DNA of 64,000 bases from Humitalea sp050632385 (GCF_050632385.1 NZ_CP192599.1:3720001-3784000), one strand, 5' to 3'; positions 16,804-26,240 are shown, counted from the stretch's first letter. Translations and numbers: made by a program. The notes: a model not told the origin generated them from the letters alone.

Positions 16804-17811
16804 TCAGGACGTCTGGGCGTTGATCCGGGCGAAAATCGGCCCTGCGTCGATCTCGCGCGCATAGGCAGCCATCACCGGCTCTACGACGGCCTGCATCGCC
16901 GGGCGTTCGGTGAACTCGATCTTGCGCAGGCGCCCCGCGGCGGCCAGGGCGGTGATCTTCTGCTCGTCCTCGGTGCTTTCGGCCTGGCGACCGAACACAC
17001 CGGCTTCCTTGCCCGCCCGCACCACAGCGGCCTGCAGGGCCGGGGGAAGCCTGTTGAACGTCTGGGTCGAAAAGCAGATCGGGCGGATGGTGATGGCGTG
17101 CCGCGTCATCAGCAGGTTCGGCCCGACTTCGAAGAAGCGCATCTGCTCGACGCCGGCGGCCTCGTTCTCACCGGCTTCGATGACGTTGTTCTGGATCGCG
17201 TTGTAGACCTCGTTGTAGGCGATCACCTGCGGCGCCATGCCGATCGCCTGGAAGGTGCGGCTCCAGATCGGCGCACCCTGGACGCGAACGCGCAGATTGC
17301 GGATCTCCGCCATGTTGGTCGCCGGGCGGCTGCTGAAGATGTTGCGGATGCCGCCGCCGGCCCAGCCGATCAGCTTGACCCGCGCACGACGATCCACTTC
17401 GTCGGCGATGGGGGCGAACATGTCGGCGTCCAGCACAGCGTTCCAATGCGCCAGGTCACGGAACAGGAAGGGCGCGTCGATGAAGGGCGCGGCACGGCTG
17501 AAGGTGGACATGTGCGCCGGGCTGACGATGCCGTAGTCGACGGCGCGGCCCGCGGACATGTACTCGAAATACTGCTTCTCCAGCCCCAGCGAGGAGTTCT
17601 TGTGCATCACGAAGTTGATCGGCTGGCCGTAATACTGCTTCACCAGCTCCTCGAACCGGACCAGGGCGCGGGTGAAAACATGTTCGTCGTTGAATTGGCT
17701 GGCGCCGTTCAGCGTGATGACGGCCTGCGCCCGCGCGACATGCGGGGCGGCAAGCAGCGCGGTACCGGCGGCGAGGCCGCGCAGCAACGTGCGACGTTGC
17801 GGATGTTCCAT
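16804..17811 (-). CDS. dctP: TRAP transporter solute receptor
   Basis: This 335-residue periplasmic receptor has a signal sequence with a double-arginine stretch (PQRRTLLRGLAAG, cut near ARAQA), then the DctP fold. The fold includes the region RVQGAPIWSRTFQAIGMAPQVIAYNEVYNAIQNNVIEAGENE, whose first Arg usually binds the ligand carboxylate. The ligand is a small organic acid that cannot be named. A GGGAG site precedes the ATG. It is the first gene of the dctPQM operon, and an 18-bp palindrome lies about 70 bases upstream. Confidence 0.94.
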   Translation of the reverse strand: MEHPQRRTLLRGLAAGTALLAAPHVARAQAVITLNGASQFNDEHVFTRALVRFEELVKQYYGQPINFVMHKNSSLGLEKQYFEYMSAGRAVDYGIVSPAHMSTFSRAAPFIDAPFLFRDLAHWNAVLDADMFAPIADEVDRRARVKLIGWAGGGIRNIFSSRPATNMAEIRNLRVRVQGAPIWSRTFQAIGMAPQVIAYNEVYNAIQNNVIEAGENEAAGVEQMRFFEVGPNLLMTRHAITIRPICFSTQTFNRLPPALQAAVVRAGKEAGVFGRQAESTEDEQKITALAAAGRLRKIEFTERPAMQAVVEPVMAAYAREIDAGPIFARINAQTS

Positions 17812-17881
17812 GGATGACTCCCTTTGCGGGCCGGCTTGCCGCCGGCTTCCGCAACAAGGCTAGCGCGCCCTGGCGACAAAA

Positions 17882-17899
17882 GGAAACTACCTAGTTACC
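17882..17899. promoter_or_regulatory. 18-bp imperfect palindrome, candidate operator of the TRAP operon
   Basis: On the minus strand the site reads GGTAACTAGGTAGTTTCC: two 8-base arms around a GG centre with one mismatch. The core AACTA-GG-TAGTT is exact. It lies about 70 bases upstream of the dctP ATG and overlaps the stop codon of the acetyltransferase gene. Its AT-rich make-up contrasts with its surroundings. It fits a dimeric repressor site; the regulator is unknown. Confidence 0.55.
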
Positions 17900-20489
17900 C
17901 AGCCGGCGCGGGCGAAAGGTCCAGCACCGCTTCCAGCACCTCCTCCTCATCCGGCAGGCGTCGCGCGACGAAGCCCAGGGCACGGACAAAGCCGAGCATC
18001 GGCGCATTGTCGGCCAGAACCTGGCCAACGATGCGCCGCACGCCGACGCTGCGCCCCCAGTCGATGATGCGCTGCATCAGCGCGCGGCCGAGGCCCCGCC
18101 CCTTCCAGTCGGGATCGACCACCACCGCGAATTCGGCATCGCCGTCCGGGGTGCGGATCAGCCGCGACACGCCGACGGTGCGCGCCGCCGCATCCACCGC
18201 CACGAAGGCCATTTCCCGGTCGTAGTCGACCTGCGTCATCCGGGCGATCTGTTCGGGCGGTAGTTCCTTCAGCGGCGTGAAGAAGCGCCAGCGCACATCC
18301 TCCGCCTTCAGCCGGGCGAAAGCCTCGGCATGTGCCGCGGCATCTTCTGGCCGGATGGGGCGAATGGTCACCTCCTCGCCATCGCGCGCGGTCCAGGCGC
18401 GCGACAATTCGGCCGGATAGGGCGGGATGGCCAGGTGGCCAAGACTGCCCTCCACACGCAGCGACACCGAGGCATCGAGCGCCATCACTCCCGCCGGCCC
18501 CGCGCGCAGGGGGTTGATGCTGATAGCGGCGATCTCGGGGAAATCCACCGCGATCTGCGACAGCCTGACCAGCGCATCGGCGACCGCCTGACGATCCACC
18601 GGCGGCAGGTCCCTGTAGCCCGCGAACAGGCGGGCGGCGCGGCTGCGATCGACCAGCGCGGTTGCCAAGGTGTTGTTCAGCGGCGGCAGGTCGAAGCCCT
18701 CATCGGGTTCGAAATCAGCCGCCGTGCCGCCCCGCCCGAAGCCAATATAGGGGCCGAACATCGGGTCGTCCGACAGGTGCAGCCGCAACTCCTGCCCAGC
18801 CTCGGCCATGCGCTGCACCAGCACGCCGTCCAGCCGCGCCTGCGGCCGGCGCGCGGCGACATCGGCCAGCATCGCCTTGGCGGCCCGCAGCACCGCCGCC
18901 GAATCCCGCAGGCCCAGGACCACGCCGCCGACATCGGTCTTGCGCGGCAAATCCGACGACAGGATTTTCAGCACCGCCGGAAAGCCGAGCGCGGCCGCGG
19001 CGACCGCCGCCTGGGTCGGCCCCTTCGCCGCGCGCGACGGAATGCAGGGCAGGCCATAGGCCGCCAGCACCGCCAGGCTGTCGGCTTCGTTCATGTCGTG
19101 GCGCCCCTCGGCCCGGGCGCGGGCGATCAGCGCGCCCACGGCGTCGCGGTCGGGTGCGAGGTCCAGCACATCGCGCGATGGCGTTTCCGCCGCCGCCGCA
19201 CGCGCCTGGTGATCGCGCGCGAGGTGCATGGCGCCGCGCACCGCCCCCTCCGGCGTCGGAAAGACCGCCATGCCCGCTTCCGCCAACGCGCGACGCTGGG
19301 CGCCCGCGGTATGCTGGCCGCACCAGCCGGTCAGCAGCGGCGCCTGGCCACGCGCGGGCCGCGTCCCGGTCAGCGCCGCGATCAACGGTGCCTCATCCTC
19401 CCCGGGTGTCGGCGCATGCAGCAGGATGACGCAATCCACGGCGGGGAGCGTGGCCAGCCGGCGGGCCTCGGTCACCAAGCCGACGCCTGACGTGGCTGGC
19501 AGGGTCAAGGGGTTCGCTGCCCCCGTCACGGCCAGCCGCGCGCCGCGATCGGCGACCGCATCCGCGCCCAGCAGGGCCAGGCCCTCGCCATTCGCCACGA
19601 TGGCGATCCGGTCGCCCGGCAGTGCATCGGCGCCGTGGCGGGATGCGGGCCGGACCCGAGGCAGGGTTTCGGCGGCGGCTAGCAAATCTTCCAACCCATC
19701 CACGCGCAACACCCCGGCACGGCGCAACGCGGCTTCCAGCACGGCATCGCCATTGCCGTCGGTGCTGCGGGCGCCCGGGCGTATCGCGACCACCGGGCGG
19801 GTGCGGGCGGCGGCGCGGGCCGCGGAGATGAACATCCGCCGATTGCGGATGCGCCGCAGGTCGAGCAGCACGGCCCCGGCCGAGGGGTCACGCGCGATCC
19901 AGTCTAGTGCCGGCGCGAAGCCGATGTCGGCGTTGTCGCCGATGCCGATAATGTGGCTGAAGCCCACCGCCTGACCCAGCGCCCAGTCGATCAGCGCGCG
20001 CGGCAACGCCGAGCCCTGGCACGCGACGGCCAGCCGCCCGGCCGGCACCGGCAGGTGCGACAGGCTGGCGTTCAGCCCGATCGCCGGCACGCAAAGCCCG
20101 AATGACCGCGGCCCCAAGGCGCGAACCCCTGTCGCCCGCCCGGCCGCCGCCAGTTCAGGCGCCGGCATGTCGGTGACGACGACGGCTGCGTGGCAGCCCC
20201 GCGCGGCCAGCCCCGCCATCGCCGGTCCCACCGATTCGCGCGGCAAGGCGATGACCGCCAGGTCCGTCCCCATTTCCAACGCCCCGAGGTCGGGCAGCCG
20301 GGTCAACCCCGGCGCGTCCATGCCCAGGATCGATAGCGCCCCCGCAAAGCCGCCGGCGGCGAGGTTGGCGGCCAGCACCCCCGCCTCGGGCAGCGACGGG
20401 TCGGCCAGAAGCACGACCGCGCGCGGCCGGAATAGCGCGGTGTCGGCAAAACCCTTCTTCCGTGGGCCATGGGTGACAGGCAGCGACAT
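17895..20489 (-). CDS. Pat-type protein lysine acetyltransferase (acyl-CoA synthetase-like + GNAT)
   Basis: The 864-residue product combines an NDP-forming acyl-CoA synthetase-like part (residues about 1-690) with a C-terminal GNAT acetyltransferase (about 700-850, acetyl-CoA loop near DPDWKGRGLGRALMQRI). The ATP-grasp part has KTDVGGVVLGL and PMFGPYIGFGRGG. In active ligases a catalytic His lies in an S-H-T-G motif after the third CoA-binding unit; here the matching place reads PGARSTDGNGDAVLEAAL with no His. That loss is typical of Pat/Pka enzymes, which acetylate acyl-CoA synthetases and other lysines. The ATG at 20489 was chosen over a GTG at 20528. Monocistronic. Confidence 0.88.
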   Translation of the reverse strand: MSLPVTHGPRKKGFADTALFRPRAVVLLADPSLPEAGVLAANLAAGGFAGALSILGMDAPGLTRLPDLGALEMGTDLAVIALPRESVGPAMAGLAARGCHAAVVVTDMPAPELAAAGRATGVRALGPRSFGLCVPAIGLNASLSHLPVPAGRLAVACQGSALPRALIDWALGQAVGFSHIIGIGDNADIGFAPALDWIARDPSAGAVLLDLRRIRNRRMFISAARAAARTRPVVAIRPGARSTDGNGDAVLEAALRRAGVLRVDGLEDLLAAAETLPRVRPASRHGADALPGDRIAIVANGEGLALLGADAVADRGARLAVTGAANPLTLPATSGVGLVTEARRLATLPAVDCVILLHAPTPGEDEAPLIAALTGTRPARGQAPLLTGWCGQHTAGAQRRALAEAGMAVFPTPEGAVRGAMHLARDHQARAAAAETPSRDVLDLAPDRDAVGALIARARAEGRHDMNEADSLAVLAAYGLPCIPSRAAKGPTQAAVAAAALGFPAVLKILSSDLPRKTDVGGVVLGLRDSAAVLRAAKAMLADVAARRPQARLDGVLVQRMAEAGQELRLHLSDDPMFGPYIGFGRGGTAADFEPDEGFDLPPLNNTLATALVDRSRAARLFAGYRDLPPVDRQAVADALVRLSQIAVDFPEIAAISINPLRAGPAGVMALDASVSLRVEGSLGHLAIPPYPAELSRAWTARDGEEVTIRPIRPEDAAAHAEAFARLKAEDVRWRFFTPLKELPPEQIARMTQVDYDREMAFVAVDAAARTVGVSRLIRTPDGDAEFAVVVDPDWKGRGLGRALMQRIIDWGRSVGVRRIVGQVLADNAPMLGFVRALGFVARRLPDEEEVLEAVLDLSPAPAG

Positions 20490-20597
20490 GGCCACAGGCT
20501 GGTCCCAGCCCCCGGCTTGGGCAAGCACAGAGGTGGGGGGTCACTTGCCGGCAAGGCCGCGCCGCCGTGGAATGGCCGGATCGTCACCGGAGGAAGC

Positions 20598-21560
20598 ATG
20601 ACCGAAACCGACCCGCGCTGGGATCCCGAGATGCTGGCAGCGCAAACCAGGCTGGCCGCGCGGGCCGCCACCTATCCGCCGCAGACGCTGACCCTGCCGC
20701 TGGATGGCGCGCGCGCGACCGGTGAGGCGATCCACGCCGATACCACCACCGGCCCGGTCATGGCCGTCACCGAGGATCGCTGGCTACCGATCCGCGGCCA
20801 CCGCCTGCTCTGCCGCTTTCACCGCCCCGCCGGGATCACGGGGCCGGCGCCGGTCCTGGTCTATCTGCATGGCGGCGGCTGGGTGTGGAACAGTATCGAC
20901 ACGCATGATCGCCTGATGCGCGAATACGCCGCCGCCGCGGGCTGCGTCGTGATCGGCCCCGACTACACGCTTTCCCCCGAAGCGGCGTTTCCGCAGGCGC
21001 TGGAGGAATCGGCCGCCGTGGTGCGCTGGATCGCGGCACAAGGCGCCGACTGGGGGCTCGACCCCGGGCGCATCGCCATCGGCGGGGACTCGGCGGGTGG
21101 AAACCTGGCAGCCGGGGTGGCGCTGCTGCTGCGGGAGACAGACCCGGACCTGCGGCTGTCGGGGCTGTTGCTGAACTACGGCGTGTTCGACGCCCGGCTG
21201 GACACGCCATCCTATGATGAATTCGCTGACGGCTACTGGCTGACGCGCGACAAGATGCGCTTCTACTGGGATTGCTACTGCCCGCGCCCGGCCGACCGGC
21301 TGAACCCGCTGGCCAGCCCCCTGCGCGCCGACCTGGCTGGGCTGCCGCCGGTACTGCTGCATTGGGCCGAGTTGGACGTGCTGTCGGGCGAAAACGCCGC
21401 GATGGCGGAACGCCTGCGCGCCGCCGGCGTGCCGCTGGAGGCGGAGGTGTTTCCCGGCGTCGCCCACGGGTTCCTGCGCGCATTGGCCGAGGTCGCGAAG
21501 GCGCGCGATGCCGTGGCCAAGGCAGGGGCCTGGCTGCGCCGGGTTTTCGACGCCGCGTGA
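20598..21560 (+). CDS. Alpha/beta hydrolase, hormone-sensitive-lipase family
   Basis: This 320-residue cytosolic esterase has the HSL oxyanion motif HGGGW (about residue 97), the nucleophile elbow GDSAGG, an acidic residue in AELDVL and a catalytic His in VAHGFLRAL. All three triad members are thus present. It should hydrolyse short acyl esters; the natural substrate is unknown. The ATG follows a GGAGGA site. The gene is divergent from the Pat-type gene (108 bases apart) and convergent with the PEP-CTERM gene. Confidence 0.92.
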   Translation: MTETDPRWDPEMLAAQTRLAARAATYPPQTLTLPLDGARATGEAIHADTTTGPVMAVTEDRWLPIRGHRLLCRFHRPAGITGPAPVLVYLHGGGWVWNSIDTHDRLMREYAAAAGCVVIGPDYTLSPEAAFPQALEESAAVVRWIAAQGADWGLDPGRIAIGGDSAGGNLAAGVALLLRETDPDLRLSGLLLNYGVFDARLDTPSYDEFADGYWLTRDKMRFYWDCYCPRPADRLNPLASPLRADLAGLPPVLLHWAELDVLSGENAAMAERLRAAGVPLEAEVFPGVAHGFLRALAEVAKARDAVAKAGAWLRRVFDAA

Positions 21561-21571
21561 CGCCCGGAGCG

Positions 21572-22204
21572 TCAGCCGGTCGCCCGTCGGCGTTGGGATG
21601 ACAGCCCCAGCGCCACGAGGCCCACCCCGACAAGTGCCAGGCTCGACGGCTCCGGCACGGAAATCACGCCGGCGAAGTCACAGCGCGCGAAGAAGCAGCC
21701 GAGCGCGCCATCCGACCTGGCCTGCCCGGCGAAGGCGCCCGGACCGGCTGCCTGTAGCCGGAACTCGCTTGCAGTATCATTGTAATAGACGTCGCCAGTC
21801 GGCGGCCCGTTTGGCGTGGAAACGAAGTGAAATTCGCTGAAGTAGCCCGACTGAAACGGCCGCTGGAACGTGAAATCCGCCAAGGTGACCAGCAACCGAG
21901 AAACAGAGTTGATGCTGAAGCGAATGTCGAAGGCCACCAGGCCATCGAATGATTCGAAATAGGGGCCCTGCTGCGCGCTGTTCCGCAGCGTGACATCGAA
22001 CCCCGCGGCATAGGCGGCGTCGGTCACCACCATTCTGCCCGTGAACAACAGGGGGACCGGGCGCTCCGGATGAAAGCCGCTTTCGTTTTCGATGGTTGGG
22101 CCGACCTGCGTGAAGTCGAGCACGACGTTCGCCTTGGCCCCAGCGAGCGTCGCGACCGTCACTCCGATGGCCAAGGCCATCCCAAGGATATTACGGCACC
22201 ACAT
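21572..22204 (-). CDS. PEP-CTERM sorting-domain protein
   Basis: The 210-residue protein has a signal peptide (MWCRNILGMALAIGVTVATLAGAKA) and a Ser/Thr-rich central part rich in beta-strand-like sequence. At the C-terminus is the classic tail VPEPSSLALVGVGLVALGL followed by SSQRRR. That tail is recognised by exosortase/EpsH and linked to exopolysaccharide-producing bacteria. Two Cys residues in LGCFFARCDF may form a disulfide. The central part is not recognised. No exosortase gene lies in the window. It has its own 149-base upstream region and is somewhat less GC-rich than its neighbours. Confidence 0.85.
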   Translation of the reverse strand: MWCRNILGMALAIGVTVATLAGAKANVVLDFTQVGPTIENESGFHPERPVPLLFTGRMVVTDAAYAAGFDVTLRNSAQQGPYFESFDGLVAFDIRFSINSVSRLLVTLADFTFQRPFQSGYFSEFHFVSTPNGPPTGDVYYNDTASEFRLQAAGPGAFAGQARSDGALGCFFARCDFAGVISVPEPSSLALVGVGLVALGLSSQRRRATG

Positions 22205-22353
22205 GTGACCGTCCCTCCCCGACCACGGTTAGAGTCGATCTGGAGAGGAGCAATCCCTATGCCAGCCTATTTTATCAAAGGCTTGACAGGCTACGTTCGA
22301 CCTTCAGGCACCGGAATGTAAAGCCGGCTGACGGGGAGTCCCCGCCCGCCGGG

Positions 22354-23502
22354 TCAGGCGCCCGCGAGCGACCGCTTGGCCACCTCGGCCAGCCAGGCCG
22401 AAGCCGTCGGCAGGATCCCATCGTTGAAGTCGTAGTTCGGGTTGTGCAGGTCGCGCCCGCCGGCCGCCTCGCCATTGCCGATCCAGACGAAGGCGCCGGG
22501 CACTTCGTGCAGGAAGTGCGAAAAATCCTCGCCCGTCATCGCGGGCGCCAGATCGCGGCGCAGCGCGGTGACACGCCCGGCGGCCTCTGCCGCGACATCG
22601 GCCTCGGCCGCGTGGTTCACGGTGACCGGCACGCCGGGTGTCACCTCGACCCGCGCTGTCACGCCGAAGGTGGCCGACAGGCCAAGTGCGATGCGTTCCA
22701 GGCCGGCGATGATCGCATCCCCGGTCGCGGGGCGCAGGAAACGCATGCTGCCCTTCAGCAGCACCTGGGCCGCGATCTGGTTCTGCGCCTCACCACCATG
22801 GATCATGGTCAGCGAGACGACGCCGGCATCCAGCGGGTCCAGCACCCGGGCCACGATGGATTGCGCGGCGACGATGGCATGGCCCGCGGCGACAATCGGA
22901 TCGCGCGTCAGATGCGGCAAGGCGGCGTGGCCGGCATGGCCATCGATGGTCAGGGTGAAGCGGTTGCCGGCGGCCATCACCGGGCCGGGATGCACCGCGA
23001 CAGTCCCCGCGGCCAGCCCGGGCCAGTTGTGCCAACCAAAGATGCGATCCATCGGGAAGCGGGTGAACAGCCCGTCGCGGATCATGCTGCGGGCACCGCC
23101 GCCGCCTTCCTCGGCCGGCTGGAACACCAGGCGCACGGTGCCGGACCAGTCGTCATCGGCCATCAGCCGGATCGCGGCCCCCAGCAGCGCGGTGGTGTGC
23201 CCGTCATGGCCACAGGCGTGCATCACGCCGGGCACCGTGCTGCGCCAGGGCAGGTCCGCATCGGTTTCGTGGATCGGCAGCGCATCCATGTCGCCGCGCA
23301 GCCCGACCGAACGGTTGCCGCCGCCCTTGCGGATGGTGGCAACGATGCCGTGGCCGCCCACGCCGGTTTCGAACTCCGTCACGCCGATCTCGCGCAGCTT
23401 TTCGGCGACAAAGGCGGCCGTCGGGCCTTCGTGCAGGCTGAGGGCGGGGTGGGCGTGCAGGTGACGGCGCCAGGCGGTCAGGCGATCGCCGATATCGGGC
23501 AT
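22354..23502 (-). CDS. M20-family amidohydrolase/aminoacylase
   Basis: This 382-residue metallopeptidase-like enzyme belongs to the M20D (hippurate hydrolase/IAA-amino-acid hydrolase) group. Metal and catalytic residues are seen in RGDMDALPI, ACGHDGHTT (Cys ligand and His), QPAEEGGGGA (catalytic Glu pair) and the C-terminal MTGEDFSHFL. The lid domain carries DGHAGHAALPH. It hydrolyses N-acyl amino acids or related amides in the cytosol. It begins at an ATG 30 bases downstream of the rsh stop and may be read from the same transcript. Confidence 0.93.
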   Translation of the reverse strand: MPDIGDRLTAWRRHLHAHPALSLHEGPTAAFVAEKLREIGVTEFETGVGGHGIVATIRKGGGNRSVGLRGDMDALPIHETDADLPWRSTVPGVMHACGHDGHTTALLGAAIRLMADDDWSGTVRLVFQPAEEGGGGARSMIRDGLFTRFPMDRIFGWHNWPGLAAGTVAVHPGPVMAAGNRFTLTIDGHAGHAALPHLTRDPIVAAGHAIVAAQSIVARVLDPLDAGVVSLTMIHGGEAQNQIAAQVLLKGSMRFLRPATGDAIIAGLERIALGLSATFGVTARVEVTPGVPVTVNHAAEADVAAEAAGRVTALRRDLAPAMTGEDFSHFLHEVPGAFVWIGNGEAAGGRDLHNPNYDFNDGILPTASAWLAEVAKRSLAGA

Positions 23503-23532
23503 GCTGAAAACTTCCTCAGTGTGGGCCGGCCG

Positions 23533-25722
23533 TCAGCCCTTGGCGCGCTCCACTTCCTCGACGCCCGGGCAGGCGCGCAAGGCGGCAACGACATTCGACA
23601 GATGGCGTGTGTCGGTCACTTCGACATCCACTTCAACCTCGACAAAATCCGACGCGCGATGCTTCACCTTCAGCCGCGACAGGCGGGCGCCGTGCTTGCC
23701 GATGGCGATGGTGATGCCGGACAGCGCCGGGCCTTCCTCGGTCGCGACCAGCGCCAGCCGGGCGACATGCTGGCCATTCGGGGCCGCCGCCTGGTCCCAA
23801 TCCACGTCAAGGAAGCGTTCGGGCGTGCTGGCGAATTGCGTCAGGGTCGCGCATTCGGCGCGGTGGATGGTGACCCCCTTGCCGGTCGCGACGATGCCGA
23901 CGATCCGGTCGCCCGGGATCGGATGGCAGCAGCCGGCGAAGGCGACCGGCATGCCCGCGACCAGCCCGCTGATGCCATCGGCCGCATCGCCGATCCGGCG
24001 CGGCGGCACCGACACGGTCTGCCCGGGTTTTCCGCGCGCACGGGTCAGCGCCAGCGTGTCGGTCGCCCGCGGCGGGCCGCGCAATTCCGGTTCGGCCGCA
24101 TAGACGACGTCACGGGCCGAGATGTGGCCGGCGCCGACCGTCAGGTAAAGTTCTTCGACACCGCCTTGTTTCAGCAGCTTGGCGGCGCGTTCGACCCGTT
24201 CGGAGGTCGCCTCGATCCCCTCCTGCCGGAAGGCGCGGGCGATGGCGCCGCGGCCGGTTTCCTGGGTTTCGGCGCGCTGCTTGGCCAGCACCACGCGGCG
24301 GATACGGGCGCGCGCCTTGCCGGTGACGACAAAGCGTTCCCAGGCGGGATTGGGCGTGCCGCCGCGGGCGGTGATGATTTCGACCTGGTCGCCATTGTCC
24401 AGCGGCTGGCGCAGCGGCTTGATCTGGCCGTTGATCTTTGCCCCGACACAGGCATCGCCCACCGCCGAGTGGACCTGATAGGCAAAATCGACGGGCGTGG
24501 CGCCGCGCGGCAGGGCGATCAGCTCACCCTTGGGCGTGAAACAGAACACCTGGTCCTGGTGCAGCGCGAGCTTGGTATTCTCCATGAACGACTGGGCTTC
24601 GTTGCCCGTGTTGTCCAGGATTTCCAACAGGTCCTTGACCCAAGGGTAACGCCGGCGATCTTTCGCCGCGGTATCGCCCTGCTTGTAGATCCAATGCGCG
24701 GCGACGCCGAAATCAGCGACTTCGTGCATTTCCGGCGTGCGGATCTGCACTTCGATCTTGGCGTTGCGGCGCGCGGGCACAGTCACGCCGGTATGCAACG
24801 ACTGGTAGCCGTTCTTCTTGGGCGTGGAGATGTAGTCCTTGAACCGCCCCGGCACGACCCGATAGTGCGAATGCACCGACCCCAGCGCGGCGTAACAGGT
24901 GGCCTTGTCCGGGACGAGCACGCGGAAGGCCATGATGTCCGAGAGTTGCTCGAACTCGACCTTCTTCTCCTTCATCTTCAGCCAGATCGAGACGGGGGAT
25001 TTTTCCCGCCCCGAGACCTCGGCGTGTTCGACCCCGTCGGCGGCCAGCACGCGCAGCATGTCGGCGCGGATTTCCTCGATCAGATCCGCGCCCTGCCCGC
25101 GCAAGAAAGCCAGGCGGGCGACGATGGTCTGATAGGCGTCGGGCTCGATCTCGCGGAAGGCGCGGACCTCAAGCTCGGTCTTGATCGCATCCATGCCGAT
25201 GCGTTCGGCCAGGGGGGCGTAGATGTCCGATGTTTCGCGCGCGACGCGGCGGCGCTTCTCCGGCTTCTCGACGAAATGCAGCGTCCGCATGTTGTGCAGG
25301 CGGTCGGCCAGCTTCACCAGCAGGACGCGGATGTCCTCGCTCATCGCCAGCACGAGCTTGCGGAAGTTCTCGGCCTGTTTGGTGTGTTCGGACTGGAGTT
25401 CGATCCGGCCCAGCTTGGTCACCCCATCGACCAGCCTGGCGACATCCGCACCAAACCGGCGTTCAAGCTCCGCCAGGGTAACACTGGTGTCCTCCACCGT
25501 GTCATGCAGCAGGGCGGTCAGGATCGAGGCGGTGTCGAGCCGGTAGCCCGCGAGGATGCGCGCGACAGCCAGCGGATGGGTGATGTAGGGGTCGCCGTTT
25601 TCCCGCGTCTGTTTCGCGTGGGCGGCGGCGGCGAAGTCGTAGGCCGCCTCGATCAGGGCGCGGTCGGCGCGGGGATCGTAGGCGGCGACGGTCGCCGCCA
25701 GATCGGCCCCAGGGGAAACCAC
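23533..25722 (-). CDS. rsh: Bifunctional (p)ppGpp synthetase/hydrolase (RelA/SpoT family)
   Basis: This 729-residue stringent-response enzyme has all parts of an alphaproteobacterial Rsh. An HD hydrolase domain (THPLAVARIL, HDTVEDT, KLADRLHNMRTL) is followed by a synthetase domain (GREKSPVSIWLKMKEK, DIMAFRVLV, DYISTPKKNGYQSLHT), a TGS domain (VFCFTPKGELIALPRGATPVDFAYQVHS), a zinc-finger-like helical region with GCCHPIPGD, and a C-terminal ACT domain. Both catalytic halves look active. The start is a GTG at 25722. It lies 89 bases downstream of rpoZ, a pairing that is conserved in proteobacteria and joins ppGpp synthesis with its RNA polymerase target subunit. Confidence 0.96.
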   Translation of the reverse strand: MVSPGADLAATVAAYDPRADRALIEAAYDFAAAAHAKQTRENGDPYITHPLAVARILAGYRLDTASILTALLHDTVEDTSVTLAELERRFGADVARLVDGVTKLGRIELQSEHTKQAENFRKLVLAMSEDIRVLLVKLADRLHNMRTLHFVEKPEKRRRVARETSDIYAPLAERIGMDAIKTELEVRAFREIEPDAYQTIVARLAFLRGQGADLIEEIRADMLRVLAADGVEHAEVSGREKSPVSIWLKMKEKKVEFEQLSDIMAFRVLVPDKATCYAALGSVHSHYRVVPGRFKDYISTPKKNGYQSLHTGVTVPARRNAKIEVQIRTPEMHEVADFGVAAHWIYKQGDTAAKDRRRYPWVKDLLEILDNTGNEAQSFMENTKLALHQDQVFCFTPKGELIALPRGATPVDFAYQVHSAVGDACVGAKINGQIKPLRQPLDNGDQVEIITARGGTPNPAWERFVVTGKARARIRRVVLAKQRAETQETGRGAIARAFRQEGIEATSERVERAAKLLKQGGVEELYLTVGAGHISARDVVYAAEPELRGPPRATDTLALTRARGKPGQTVSVPPRRIGDAADGISGLVAGMPVAFAGCCHPIPGDRIVGIVATGKGVTIHRAECATLTQFASTPERFLDVDWDQAAAPNGQHVARLALVATEEGPALSGITIAIGKHGARLSRLKVKHRASDFVEVEVDVEVTDTRHLSNVVAALRACPGVEEVERAKG

Positions 25723-25811
25723 CGCCTTGTTCGGCAGGGCGCCCCCCGGCGCAGCCAGTCCTTCCGGCGCGCGTGCCGGCCCGTCGCCCGTCCCGGTTAT
25801 GGGACCGGCCG

Positions 25812-26210
25812 TCAGCGCTTGCCCCCGGCCAGTTCGGCGGCGATCGCCGCCTCGATGTCGTCGGGCGACAGGTCTTCAAGGCCCATGCCATCCGGCAGGG
25901 CTTCTTCGTTCACGTCCATCACGCCAAAGATATTCTCGTCGATGGCGATGATGTCGCCGACTTCCTCGTCCAGCGGCTCCGGCTCGGGCGCGCGCAGCAG
26001 GCCCTTGACGATGTCCTGTTCCAGCAACGGCAGGTCGACGGTCTTTTCGGCGATCTCTCGCAGGGCGACGACGGGGTTCTTGTCGTTGTCGCGGTCCAGG
26101 GTCAGTTCCTCACCCCGGCTGAGGTTCCGCGCGCGCTGGGCGGCGAACAGCACGAGGTCGAACCGGTTGGGGACCTGGAGGATGCAATCTTCGACGGTGA
26201 CGCGGGCCAT
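25812..26210 (-). CDS. rpoZ: DNA-directed RNA polymerase omega subunit
   Basis: This 132-residue protein starts with the omega motif MARVTVEDCILQVPNRFDLVLFAAQRAR, followed by KNPVVALREIAE. Omega wraps the beta-prime C-terminus and, together with it, forms a ppGpp site. The C-terminal half (residues 70-132) is an acidic, Glu/Asp-rich extension commonly longer in alphaproteobacteria. It is the first gene of the rpoZ-rsh pair. Confidence 0.96.
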   Translation of the reverse strand: MARVTVEDCILQVPNRFDLVLFAAQRARNLSRGEELTLDRDNDKNPVVALREIAEKTVDLPLLEQDIVKGLLRAPEPEPLDEEVGDIIAIDENIFGVMDVNEEALPDGMGLEDLSPDDIEAAIAAELAGGKR

Positions 26211-26240
26211 GGTATGTCCGGTTCAATTCAGCCAAAAGGG

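Noticed and set aside
22283..22320. TTGACA at 22283 as a plus-strand promoter box
   Set aside because: No -10-like hexamer lies at 16-19 bases, and no plus-strand gene follows; the genes on either side are on the minus strand.
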